Of a DNA stretch of 64,000 nucleotides, positions 36,463 to 44,587 are shown one piece after another (the first letter of the stretch is position 1; each line of letters opens with the position of its first letter). The notes below the pieces were generated by a model. That model had not been told where the DNA came from. It made no database searches and saw only the letters and a list, made by a program, of their open reading frames with translations. A program made the translations under genes and the position numbers. The DNA is taken from the NCBI GenBank assembly GCA_040007355.1, contig JBDTVE010000251.1, forward strand, positions 37,284 to 101,283, in the 5' to 3' direction. This DNA is from JACMLD01 sp040007355 (GTDB lineage Bacteria; Bacteroidota; Bacteroidia; Chitinophagales; Chitinophagaceae).

Positions 36463-37116
36463 TCAACCGACTATTTTACCGTCTTTCATGTGTAGAATGC
36501 GGTCACTCATTTGCGCCAGTTCCTCGTTATGGGTAACGATTAGAAAAGTCTGGTTAAATTGTTTGCGGAGACTGAAGAATAAATCATGCAGTTCACGGGC
36601 GTTGGCAGAGTCCAGGTTGCCGCTTGGCTCATCGGCAAAAATTATTTTAGGCTGGTTGATCAGCGCACGCGCCACGGCCACTCTTTGCTGTTCACCGCCC
36701 GAAAGCTGTTGGGGTTTGTTTTCCATGCGGTTGGCAAGGCCCAGTAATTCAAGCAGGATGGCGGCCCTTTCCGCTACTTCCTTTTTATTGCGGCCCGCAA
36801 TCCAACCCGGGATGCTTACATTCTCAAGGGCAGTAAATTCCGGCAAGAGATGATGAAACTGGAAAACAAAACCAATATTACGGTTCCGGAAAGCCGCCAT
36901 TGATTTTGCATTCATTTCACCCAGGTTTTTATCGTCCAGCAGGATGATGCCGCTGGCAGCTCTGTCAAGCGTACCCAGTATATGCAGGAGCGTACTTTTA
37001 CCGCAGCCGGAAGGGCCTGAAATACTTACAATTTCGCCCTGCTTTATTGCCAGATCTACGCCTCGTAAGACCTCCAACTGTCCGTAGGATTTATATATAG
37101 CCGTTGCTTTTAACAT
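36463..37116 (-). CDS. lolD: ABC transporter ATP-binding protein, LolD-like
   Basis: The 217-residue ATPase has Walker A GPSGCGKST (34-42), VFQFHHLLPEF, signature LSGGE (138-142), Walker B IIFADEP (158-164) and SGNLDS. The FHHLLPEFTALENV stretch is typical of LolD, the motor that releases lipoproteins from the inner membrane to LolA. No LolC/E permease is adjacent. It is divergent from the DUF2795 gene, and 154 nt separate their starts. Confidence 0.88.
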   Translation of the reverse strand: MLKATAIYKSYGQLEVLRGVDLAIKQGEIVSISGPSGCGKSTLLHILGTLDRAASGIILLDDKNLGEMNAKSMAAFRNRNIGFVFQFHHLLPEFTALENVSIPGWIAGRNKKEVAERAAILLELLGLANRMENKPQQLSGGEQQRVAVARALINQPKIIFADEPSGNLDSANARELHDLFFSLRKQFNQTFLIVTHNEELAQMSDRILHMKDGKIVG

Positions 37117-37184
37117 GCTTTTAATATCTTATTCCATTAAAATACGAACCTACAATTTTATTCGTTCCTAGCACCAGGCACTGG

Positions 37185-37247
37185 TAAATTTGCTCTTTAA
37201 AATGGTGAAAACTACATTTGGTTGTTCAGTATTAACCGTTACATTTG
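37185..37247 (+). promoter_or_regulatory. Three chained -7 boxes upstream of the DUF2795 gene
   Basis: Three perfect TAnnTTTG boxes occur at 37185-37192 (TAAATTTG), 37213-37220 and 37240-37247 (both TACATTTG). The TTTG of the first box lies 20 nt before the second box, and the TTTG of the second lies 19 nt before the third, so each -7 element can also serve as the -33 element of the next promoter. The leader from the last box to the ATG at 37271 is about 20 nt. Confidence 0.7.
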
Positions 37248-37270
37248 CCGAAAATCAAAGACAGTCAACA

Positions 37271-37492
37271 ATGTTCTGGACACTTGAACTAGCATCCTAT
37301 TTAGAAGACGCCCCCTGGCCGGCTACCAAGGACGAGTTAATTGACTATGCTATCCGCAGCGGCGCCCCCATTGAAGTGGTGGAAAACCTGCAGGAACTGG
37401 AAGATGAGGGTGAGATCTATGAAGCGATAGATGATATCTGGCCTGACTACCCATCGCAGGAAGATTTCTTTTTCAATGAAGATGAATATTGA
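37271..37492 (+). CDS. DUF2795 domain protein
   Basis: The 73-residue protein reads MFWTLELASYLEDAPWPATK and continues to a very acidic end (EDFFFNEDEY). It belongs to the small, strongly conserved DUF2795 group of Bacteroidota, whose function is unknown; acidic charge and helical pattern suggest a protein-binding role. The ATG at 37271 was chosen over one at 37190, because the longer version would translate the promoter elements and the family begins at M-x-WTLELASYL. A chained promoter precedes it and a strong terminator follows, so it is a monocistronic, probably highly expressed gene. Confidence 0.93.
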   Translation: MFWTLELASYLEDAPWPATKDELIDYAIRSGAPIEVVENLQELEDEGEIYEAIDDIWPDYPSQEDFFFNEDEY

Positions 37493-37531
37493 TCCCGTTT
37501 TTCTTACGGCAATCATATAACCTATACCAGG

Positions 37532-37561
37532 AACCACGCAATTAAACGCGTGGTTTTTTTT
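37532..37561 (+). terminator. Rho-independent terminator after the DUF2795 gene
   Basis: Arms AACCACGC (37532-37539) and GCGTGGTT (37548-37555) with an 8-nt loop, followed directly by a T-run to 37561. Confidence 0.85.
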
Positions 37562-37647
37562 ACCCTAACTGAAAATAACCGATAAAGGACAGGACTGAGC
37601 ATGATGGATCACTGCAATCAATTTTCCCGGCATGCTTTGGCGCAAGA

Positions 37648-38463
37648 TTATTCAACGCCTAATTTTGTCATCACCTCGGTGCTTACTCCAGTGGAAGAAT
37701 AGCCCCCGTCGTGGTATAGATTCTGCATGGTCACCATACGGGTAAGATCAGAAAACAAGGTAACGCAATAATCTGCGCAGGAAGCAGCGCTGGCATTGCC
37801 GAGCGGAGAAATGGCATTGGCATAATCATAAAAATCACCAAAACCCTTGATGCCATTACCGGCCGTTGTTTTGGTGGGCGATTGTGAAACGGTATTGATG
37901 CGCACTTTTTTATCCACACCATAGTGATAACCAAAACTGCGAGCAATGGATTCCAGCATGGCTTTTATATCCGCCATATCCGTATAAAAAGGATAGGTAC
38001 GCTGCGCCGCGGCATACGTAAGCGCCACCACGCTGCCCCATTCATTGATGGCATCCAGTTTTTTTGCAACCGCCAGCATTTTATGCAGCGACATGGCAGA
38101 TACATCAATCCCTTTCATGAAATAATCATAATTGGATTCTTCATATGGCACATTTTTGCGGATATTAACGCTCATACCAATGGAATGTAGCAGGAAATCA
38201 ATTTTGCCGCCCAGCACTTCCTGCGATTTTGTAAACAGGCTGGTAATTTCTTCTATATTGGTGGCATCTGCCGGAATGATTTCCGCCTTTGTTTTTTCTG
38301 CCAGTATTTTTATTTGTCCCATGCGCATGGCAATGGGCGCATTGGTTAATACAATGGTGGCCCCTTCTTCATATGCTTTTTCCGCTACTTTCCACGCAAT
38401 TGAATTTTCATCCAGTGCACCGGTAATAATGCCGCGCTTTCCCTTTAACAGATTATATGCCAT
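37648..38463 (-). CDS. fabI: Enoyl-ACP reductase FabI
   Basis: FabI carries out the last reduction of each fatty-acid elongation cycle with NADH or NADPH. The 271-residue SDR-like protein has GIITGALDENSIAW (cofactor loop), LLHSIGM, and the Tyr160-x6-Lys167 pair (YTDMADIK). SQSPTKTTAGNGIKGF marks the substrate-binding loop. The form with LTNAPIAMRMG is characteristic of Bacteroidota. A -7 box (TATTTTTG on the minus strand, 38496-38503) lies 32 nt upstream. A small membrane protein gene precedes it. Confidence 0.95.
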   Translation of the reverse strand: MAYNLLKGKRGIITGALDENSIAWKVAEKAYEEGATIVLTNAPIAMRMGQIKILAEKTKAEIIPADATNIEEITSLFTKSQEVLGGKIDFLLHSIGMSVNIRKNVPYEESNYDYFMKGIDVSAMSLHKMLAVAKKLDAINEWGSVVALTYAAAQRTYPFYTDMADIKAMLESIARSFGYHYGVDKKVRINTVSQSPTKTTAGNGIKGFGDFYDYANAISPLGNASAASCADYCVTLFSDLTRMVTMQNLYHDGGYSSTGVSTEVMTKLGVE

Positions 38464-38495
38464 AACAATAAATTAATAGTATTGATTGTGGTTGC

Positions 38496-38503
38496 CAAAA
38501 ATA
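38496..38503 (-). promoter_or_regulatory. -7 box for fabI
   Basis: On the minus strand TATTTTTG matches TAnnTTTG exactly, 32 nt before the fabI ATG. A GAAA (TTTC on the minus strand) 22 nt further is a weak -33. Confidence 0.35.
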
Positions 38504-38508
38504 AGAAC

Positions 38509-38739
38509 TTATTTCAAAGTAGGCGGAAACAGCCATAAAATTAACCGCACGGCAGTAAATATCATTGTCAGTACCAGTACAGCACCGCTGATCATATACA
38601 ATAGCAACCTGGCCATAGATACCCGGGGTTGTATGATTCGCTGCAAACCACGATTCAACCACCAGGTCAGCACAGCAAAAGGTACAAGCATAAGAAAAAC
38701 AGGAAGCGGAATATTTTTCATTGAATTATTTATCGACAT
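38509..38739 (-). CDS. Small membrane protein between recN and fabI
   Basis: The 76-residue protein has two hydrophobic segments (about 9-27, IPLPVFLMLVPFAVLTWWL, and about 46-70, LLYMISGAVLVLTMIFTAVRLILW) separated by a basic loop. It is probably an inner-membrane hairpin. No family was recognised. An internal Met at residue 7 (MKNIPLPVF) is an equally good start. Same strand as recN (86 nt upstream) and fabI (46 nt downstream), so an operon is possible. Confidence 0.6.
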   Translation of the reverse strand: MSINNSMKNIPLPVFLMLVPFAVLTWWLNRGLQRIIQPRVSMARLLLYMISGAVLVLTMIFTAVRLILWLFPPTLK

Positions 38740-38824
38740 AAATATTCCGGCCGGCGATATTCATGGCAAGTTTAAAAGGCAGGTGGATCTGCCAGCTTCC
38801 TGAACAGACCGGCCCCTACGGTCT

Positions 38825-40519
38825 TTAATCCGAGATCATTTCCCTGGCATTTGCCAATGCGGCGGCCGTGGGCTTTTCTCCCCCCAGCATACGCGCAATG
38901 GTAGCAATACGTTCCTCTGTTGAAAGCAAACGGATATTTGTTTTAATGGCATCCCCTTTTACTTCTTTGTATACAAAAAAATGCGCATCTGCCCGGCCTG
39001 CAATCTGTGGCTGATGCGTAATGGATATCACCTGGCGCCGGGTTGCCAACGCTTTCATAATAATACCTACCTGCCTGGCTGCTTCGCCGGAAATACCGGT
39101 ATCTATCTCATCAAAAATAAGCGTAGGCAGGTCAAGCGACTGCGCTACCAACGATTTTATACACAACATCAGCCTGCTTAATTCACCCCCCGAAGCCACT
39201 TTGCGAATGGGTTCAAAACGGTTACTGCCACCGGCCTCACCGGCCGGCAGGTTGGCATCAAAAAGAAAATCAATTTTATCCAATCCGTATTCATTCAGCA
39301 ATGAAGCTGGTACCGCACCAATATCCTGTACGTCTACCCGCAATCTTGCATTGGGCATGCCCACCTGTTTCAGCAAAGCATTTACTTTTTCCTGTAAAGG
39401 CCTGCTTTGTTTTTTCCTGTTTACCGAAAGTTGCGCCGCCAGCCCCTGCGCGACGGTAAACTGTACCTGTGTTTCTTTTTCTTTCAACGCTATGGCTTCA
39501 TCAATATTCAGCACCGACAGCATTTTTTCCGAAAGCGCTGATTGCACTGCCAGCAATTCGTCCGTATTTTTTACACCGTGTTTCTTTAACAGTTTATAAC
39601 CCGTGGCAATGCGGTCGCTCACCGCTTCAATGCGTTTTGGATCAAATTGCACATGATCATTAATGCGTTCTATTTCTTCTCCTATATCAGAAAGTTCCAG
39701 TTGCGCCGATTGCAGACGTTGAAGCAGGCCCGGCAGGGCAGTATGATAAGCCGCATAAGTCTGCAACTGCTGCAGCACCCGTTTTACTTGTTGTACCAGC
39801 GGCTGCTCGCCTTCATTCAGTTCGTAGCTTACAGCCAACAACACCCCTTTTATTCCTTCGGCATTGCTCAGTAATTTCAATTCGGCATCCAGGTCTTCCA
39901 GCTCATTTTCCTTCAAAGCCGCTTCCTCCAGTTCATCAGACAAAAATTTATTATAATCATATACGGCGGCAAATTGCTTTTTTTGTTCCTGTAATTGCTG
40001 CAGTGTATTGCCGGATTGCAGCCAGTTGTGATAGACAGCCTGGTATTGTTGCAACAACGCGTTATTGCCAGCCAGCGCATCCAGTACTTCGCGCTGGAAA
40101 TGCGTTTCTCCCAAGGCAAGCGTATCAAATTGCTGGTGCAGGTCTACCAGCATGGCACTCAGTTGCCGCAACTGGTCAAGGTTTACCGGCGTATCGTTTA
40201 CAAATGCCCGCGATTTTCCGTTCACACCTATTTCCCTTCTTATCACCAGGTCTTCTTCCATATCAAGGTCCTGGGCTGTAAAAAACTGTTCTACGTTTTT
40301 TTTGCCCTGTGTTTTAAAAAAGCCTTCCACAATGCATTTCTTTCCGCGATTACGCAAAGCCGCGCTGTCGGCACGATCACCCAGTATCAGCGACAAGGCA
40401 CCCATAAGAATAGATTTGCCCGCACCGGTTTCTCCCGTAATGATATTGAGCATACCGGAAAAATCAATTTCTATTTCATCAATAATGGCGTAATTCTGTA
40501 TGTGCAGTTTCTGGAGCAT
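38825..40519 (-). CDS. recN: DNA repair protein RecN
   Basis: RecN is an SMC-like ATPase acting early in double-strand break repair. The 564-residue protein starts MLQKLHIQNYAIID, has Walker A GETGAGKS (29-36), long heptad regions (about 150-370), the LFDANLPAGEAGG segment, the SGGELSRLMLCIKSL signature, Walker B TLIFDEIDTGISG, and ISITHQPQIAGRADAHFFVYK near the end. The ATG at 40519 was preferred over one 30 nt upstream because the family starts with M-L-x-x-L-x-I-x-N-Y/F. Confidence 0.95.
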   Translation of the reverse strand: MLQKLHIQNYAIIDEIEIDFSGMLNIITGETGAGKSILMGALSLILGDRADSAALRNRGKKCIVEGFFKTQGKKNVEQFFTAQDLDMEEDLVIRREIGVNGKSRAFVNDTPVNLDQLRQLSAMLVDLHQQFDTLALGETHFQREVLDALAGNNALLQQYQAVYHNWLQSGNTLQQLQEQKKQFAAVYDYNKFLSDELEEAALKENELEDLDAELKLLSNAEGIKGVLLAVSYELNEGEQPLVQQVKRVLQQLQTYAAYHTALPGLLQRLQSAQLELSDIGEEIERINDHVQFDPKRIEAVSDRIATGYKLLKKHGVKNTDELLAVQSALSEKMLSVLNIDEAIALKEKETQVQFTVAQGLAAQLSVNRKKQSRPLQEKVNALLKQVGMPNARLRVDVQDIGAVPASLLNEYGLDKIDFLFDANLPAGEAGGSNRFEPIRKVASGGELSRLMLCIKSLVAQSLDLPTLIFDEIDTGISGEAARQVGIIMKALATRRQVISITHQPQIAGRADAHFFVYKEVKGDAIKTNIRLLSTEERIATIARMLGGEKPTAAALANAREMISD

Positions 40520-40727
40520 ATTTTTTGCAACACCGTTTATGCCTGGCAAATTAAAGGAAAATATTTTGCCGGAAAGGCATATCTATACACATTCTCCCGG
40601 TAAAAAAACGGGTTGTTCAGTGGGCGGCCTGTTTGAAAAGAAAAAAGGGACACAAATGCATCCCCTTAAATATTATAGTGCTTGCCCGGCTTTTACAAAA
40701 AGCAAGGGCTAATGCATTGGTGTTTTC

Positions 40728-41483
40728 TTATTTCACATCAATGGCATCAGCCAGGTCGTTGTCAACCAATATACGGCCGCAGTTTTCGCAAATGATGATT
40801 TTTTTGCGTTGTTTTATTTCGCTTTGTTTTTGTGGAGGAATAGCGTTGAAGCAACCACCACACGCATCGCGCTCTACCGGTACTACAGCTAAACCATTGC
40901 GGTAATTTTTGCGAATGCGATCATAGGAATTCAGCAAACGCTCGTCTACTTTTTCACGTGCTTCCGCGCTCAATTTATTAAAATGCTTTTCTTCTTTTTC
41001 GGTGGTTGACACAATTTTTTCCAGTTCCTCTTTTTTATTTTTCAGCACGCCTTCCTTAGTGGCCAGGGCTTTTTTGGCTTTTTCCAGCAATACGGCTTTC
41101 TCCGCAATCTCTTCCTGCGCATCCTTTATATGTTTCTCCGCCAGCTTTACTTCCAGTTGCTGCATTTCAATTTCCTTGTTAACGGCTTCAAACTCCCGGC
41201 TGTTCTTTACATTGGTGGTTTGTTTTTCGTATTTTTTTACCAGCGCTTCCGATTCTTTTATCAGCTCTTTTTTCTGGTTGATAAATTCATTGATACCATT
41301 GATTTCTTCTTCCACACGGGTCTGCCGCGAATGCAAACCGGTAATCTCATCTTCCAGGTCGCTTACTTCCATTGGTAATTCGCCTTTCAGAATCTGGATC
41401 TCATCCAGCTTGCTTTCCGTTTTCTGCAGGGTAACCAGGGAGGTGAGTTTTTCTTCAACCGAAAAATCTTTTACTGTTGCCAT
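40728..41483 (-). CDS. Coiled-coil zinc-ribbon protein (CT398-like)
   Basis: The 251-residue protein is a long antiparallel coiled coil (about 10-195) followed by a zinc ribbon with Cys208-x2-Cys211 and Cys232-x2-Cys235. This is the C4-type zinc-ribbon family related to chlamydial CT398 and Helicobacter HP0958, scaffolds linked to RNA stability and export or sigma-54 regulation. The exact role in Bacteroidota is not established. It lies between recN and the Nif3-like gene on the same strand; Nif3 and zinc-ribbon genes are frequently neighbours. Confidence 0.92.
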   Translation of the reverse strand: MATVKDFSVEEKLTSLVTLQKTESKLDEIQILKGELPMEVSDLEDEITGLHSRQTRVEEEINGINEFINQKKELIKESEALVKKYEKQTTNVKNSREFEAVNKEIEMQQLEVKLAEKHIKDAQEEIAEKAVLLEKAKKALATKEGVLKNKKEELEKIVSTTEKEEKHFNKLSAEAREKVDERLLNSYDRIRKNYRNGLAVVPVERDACGGCFNAIPPQKQSEIKQRKKIIICENCGRILVDNDLADAIDVK

Positions 41484-41614
41484 ATTGTAGTGTGTATTTT
41501 TTGTTTGTTATGATACTGGCTTCTGAACTTTGGGCGGCATCGTTGCGTCGCAAGCACTTCATCATTTGTACTTATTTCAGCACCGGCGTAAAATGCCTTT
41601 CCGAATTCCAATAC

Positions 41615-42715
41615 TCATCCCAGGAAATAATTGACCGGATTGGTTTTTACCCCTGTTTTGAGGGCAGCAAAGGTAGGGAATTTTTCCCGCAAAAAACCGG
41701 CTACCAGGTCTATCGTAAACTGCTCGCTTTCATAATGCCCCGTATCGGCAATGACCAGGGCTCCATTAGCATCAAAAAACTCATGGTATTTAACATCGGC
41801 GGTTATATAGAAATCGGCACCTGCCGCTATTGCATTGGAAATCAGGAAACTGCCAGCACCCCCACAAACCGCCACCCGTTTCACCGTTTTACCGGTAAAC
41901 GGGGTATGGCGTATTACCGGCACGCCAAACACCTCTCTTATTTGTTGTAAAAATGCCTTTTCCTCCAGGGGCCGGGCTAGTTCACCCAGCATACCCGCCC
42001 CTATACCTTCGTGGTGGTTGCCCAGTGTTACCAGATCATAGGCTGGTTCTTCGTAGGGATGAACCGCTTTCAGGGCCGCCAGCATTTTATTTTCAAGCCA
42101 GCCGGGAAAGATGATCTCTATTTTTATTTCGTCTTCCTGGTGCTGCCGGCCAATGGTGCCGGCAAATGGATGGGCGCCCTCCCCCGCCGTGTAAGTTCCC
42201 GTACCCGCGGCATTAAAGCTGCATTCACTATAATTTCCAATATGACCCGCACCTGCCGAAAAAAGAGCGGTACGCACCGATTCAGCCTGTAGCTGGGGAA
42301 CAAACACAAATAATTTTCGGAGCAATCCCGGTACGGGCACCAACACCCGGCAGTTGATCAAACCAAGTTTGCTAGCTATCATGCCGTTTACACCTTGTTG
42401 TACATTGTCAAGGTTGGTATGAATGGCATAAATGGCGATATCGTTTTTAATGGCCGCAATAATTGTTTTTTCTATATAATTTTTCCCGTTGATCTTTTTC
42501 AATGCCCGGAATACAATGGGATGGTGCGCAATGACCAGGTTGCATTTTTTTTGGATGGCCTCCTGCACCACTTCTTCCGTTGCATCCAGGCAGATGATGG
42601 CCCCGGTACATTCCCATTCTGCGGCACCGATAATCAACCCGGCATTGTCGTATGTTTCCTGCAAAACCGGCGGTGCAATGGATTCCAGGTGTAAAATGAT
42701 ATCGGCAATTTTCAT
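41615..42715 (-). CDS. Nif3-like dinuclear metal centre protein
   Basis: The 366-residue protein of the NIF3/YqfO family has the metal ligands His64-His65 (IAHHPIVF) and a C-terminal HYESEQ. Residues about 130-240 form the inserted PII-like (CutA-like) domain (FVFVPQLQAESVRTALFSAG, YEEPAYDLV) that distinguishes the YqfO type. GTP cyclohydrolase-type chemistry has been suggested for the family but its role remains unclear. It is followed by the zinc-ribbon gene with a 131-nt gap; start MKIADIILHLESIAPP fits the family. Confidence 0.93.
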   Translation of the reverse strand: MKIADIILHLESIAPPVLQETYDNAGLIIGAAEWECTGAIICLDATEEVVQEAIQKKCNLVIAHHPIVFRALKKINGKNYIEKTIIAAIKNDIAIYAIHTNLDNVQQGVNGMIASKLGLINCRVLVPVPGLLRKLFVFVPQLQAESVRTALFSAGAGHIGNYSECSFNAAGTGTYTAGEGAHPFAGTIGRQHQEDEIKIEIIFPGWLENKMLAALKAVHPYEEPAYDLVTLGNHHEGIGAGMLGELARPLEEKAFLQQIREVFGVPVIRHTPFTGKTVKRVAVCGGAGSFLISNAIAAGADFYITADVKYHEFFDANGALVIADTGHYESEQFTIDLVAGFLREKFPTFAALKTGVKTNPVNYFLG

Positions 42716-42801
42716 GGTTTAAAGATAAGAATCCGTATACTAAACAATCGGGTAATCGCGCTGGCATACCGGCTGAGCAGCCACCATCGGAACAGGATGC
42801 C

Positions 42802-43917
42802 TTATTTTTTGACCCGGCCAATACCAAACTGGTCCGCAGCACGCACCAGCTGATGGCCGTTGAACTGCAATTCCAACATCTTCTCACTGGCAACGCTGTT
42901 ATTGAATTCATCCTTTAATGTGGTGAGCACTTTACGGGTCTTTGTCTCTATTACCTCGCCGCTGGACGGATAGGCATACCGGCCGTCAAGACTAAAGGTT
43001 ACCCAGCCCGGCATGTCCTGCAAGGGAATGGTAGTAAGTTGCTGATAAGGCGCCGAAGCGCTAAAAATATGGAGTCGCATATTGTGGCCATCGCAAACCC
43101 AAAGCTCTTTTTCATCCGGCGTAAGACCAATGCCATGGCTGGGGTCGCCATGTCGCCGAACCGGTCCTGGTTCCCAGCCTTCCACCGTTATATGCGCCAG
43201 CCGTGCGCCCGATTTTAGATCGCCTACTTCAAACCCCAGCAGGCTGTCTACAGTTACATATGCCAGGGTTTCTTTTGCGTTGATGGTGAAGGGCCGGATA
43301 AAATGCCGGAAAGGTCCAATTTTTTTTACCAGCTCATGTTTTTTTGCATCCACAACAAAAAGCCAGGGACTGCCAATATCATCCAGGTACACAAAATTGC
43401 CGGATGCTCCATACAGGGTATTATGCGATCTTTTAAATCCTTCAATCTTTTTTATGATATTGCCGGTTTTACAATCCACCACGTTCCAGCAATTGTTTTC
43501 CAAGGAAGGCAGGTACATGGTAAGACCGTTGGGAGAAATTGACATCCGGTCGCAGCCCTTCTCAAAAGCCTTTTCCCATACTATTTTCCCCGTGGCCAGG
43601 TCAATCCTTTGCAGCGATTCCAGGGTACTGACAAAAACACTATTGAGTGGTACGCTGGCGGCAATGCCTTTTACATTGGAAGGCTTACCATTGGCATGAA
43701 ATCCTCTTAAGGGAATTCGTTTTACAAACCGGTGACCATGATCAATATCAAATACAAGGATGCCATGACCGCCATAGCCAAGATAATCCCGGATACCCGG
43801 CACCGCCACATATAAATAATGTTTCACCGGTAGTTGGAGAATTGTTTGCGGTTGCGCCGGTACACCGAAAATAAGTAACCCGCAAACCAGCCAATTACAC
43901 AGCCAGCCATGTTTCAT
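42802..43917 (-). CDS. Secreted YncE-like beta-propeller protein
   Basis: The 371-residue protein starts MKHGWLCNWLVCGLLIFG and has a signal peptide ending near PAQPQ. The rest is a seven-blade-type propeller of the YVTN/YncE kind (YLYVAVPG, GIAASVPLNSVFVST, DRMSISPNGLTMYLPS, SHGIGLTPDEKELWVCDGHN, GWVTFSLDGRYAYPSSG). Similar proteins occur near sugar or quinoprotein dehydrogenases, but the role here is unknown. The long in-frame extension upstream lacks a signal peptide and was rejected. It precedes the Nif3-like gene on the minus strand (86-nt gap). Confidence 0.88.
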   Translation of the reverse strand: MKHGWLCNWLVCGLLIFGVPAQPQTILQLPVKHYLYVAVPGIRDYLGYGGHGILVFDIDHGHRFVKRIPLRGFHANGKPSNVKGIAASVPLNSVFVSTLESLQRIDLATGKIVWEKAFEKGCDRMSISPNGLTMYLPSLENNCWNVVDCKTGNIIKKIEGFKRSHNTLYGASGNFVYLDDIGSPWLFVVDAKKHELVKKIGPFRHFIRPFTINAKETLAYVTVDSLLGFEVGDLKSGARLAHITVEGWEPGPVRRHGDPSHGIGLTPDEKELWVCDGHNMRLHIFSASAPYQQLTTIPLQDMPGWVTFSLDGRYAYPSSGEVIETKTRKVLTTLKDEFNNSVASEKMLELQFNGHQLVRAADQFGIGRVKK

Positions 43918-44024
43918 GTTTCTGCCATTTAAGTTTGCACTAAAGTTAGGGCAATCATTGGCTGGCGTGTAAAAAAGATTCAGGTAAAAACAAAAACTGC
44001 CTATAGGAAGCACCAGGCCTGGCA

Positions 44025-44153
44025 TTAGGAAGAAAAAATAAAAAACAATAGTACGGCCAGGAAAAGCAGCAACGGTATAAGCGGGAGGCGTAACTCCGCA
44101 TGAAGACCGTTTCCTACCCACCAATTTTTAATATCTCTTACCGGATTTTTCAT
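44025..44153 (-). CDS. Hypothetical 42-residue single-span membrane protein
   Basis: The minus-strand ORF from ATG at 44153 to the stop at 44027-44025 encodes MKNPVRDIKNWWVGNGLHAE, then one hydrophobic span (LPLIPLLLFLAVLLFFIFSS). The N-terminus carries KNWW, giving a small tail-anchored-type membrane peptide. It is too short for family evidence, but the initiation context, charge distribution and position 107 nt before the propeller gene support a real gene. Confidence 0.45.
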   Translation of the reverse strand: MKNPVRDIKNWWVGNGLHAELRLPLIPLLLFLAVLLFFIFSS

Positions 44154-44587
44154 GTCTGCCTTTAAATAAGTTAGTAAAAATGTAGAAAATAAAGGAAACA
44201 ACGAGTTGTTTTGTATCTTTTAATGTTATTTTAAAAATGAAGTTAAAATGCCGTGTTTTTTATTAATATGAAAGACAGCCTTCTCCGAAGAGGAGGATGT
44301 CTGCTGGCGCTTATCTGACCAACATAGCTTAATAATTCCTTATCCGGTGGAGCTTGGACATCAACACCGGCGCCAACTGATCCGCATTAAATTTTACCGG
44401 CAATTTTCGTGTAAAGCCGCGGGCCTGAGCAATATACAAATCCACGCATCGGTGGGCGAATAAAATAAAATGGCAGGCCATGGGCGCCGGAAAGTTGCTG
44501 CCATCCAGGTGATTTGCGTCCATTCACCAACTAGGAAGGGCCGTTATGTGCCTTTTCGCCCGTATCTGCTTGCTGTTTGCAGCCGCC
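44154..44587. other. Intergenic stretch between TonB-plug gene and the small membrane ORF
   Basis: About 430 nt. It contains a minus-strand 64-residue frame (44329-44523) reading YIAQARGFTRKLPVKFNADQ near its end. It is protein-like but preceded directly by a stop and matches no family I recognise; it may be the relic of a gene. No promoter consensus was seen. Confidence 0.3.
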
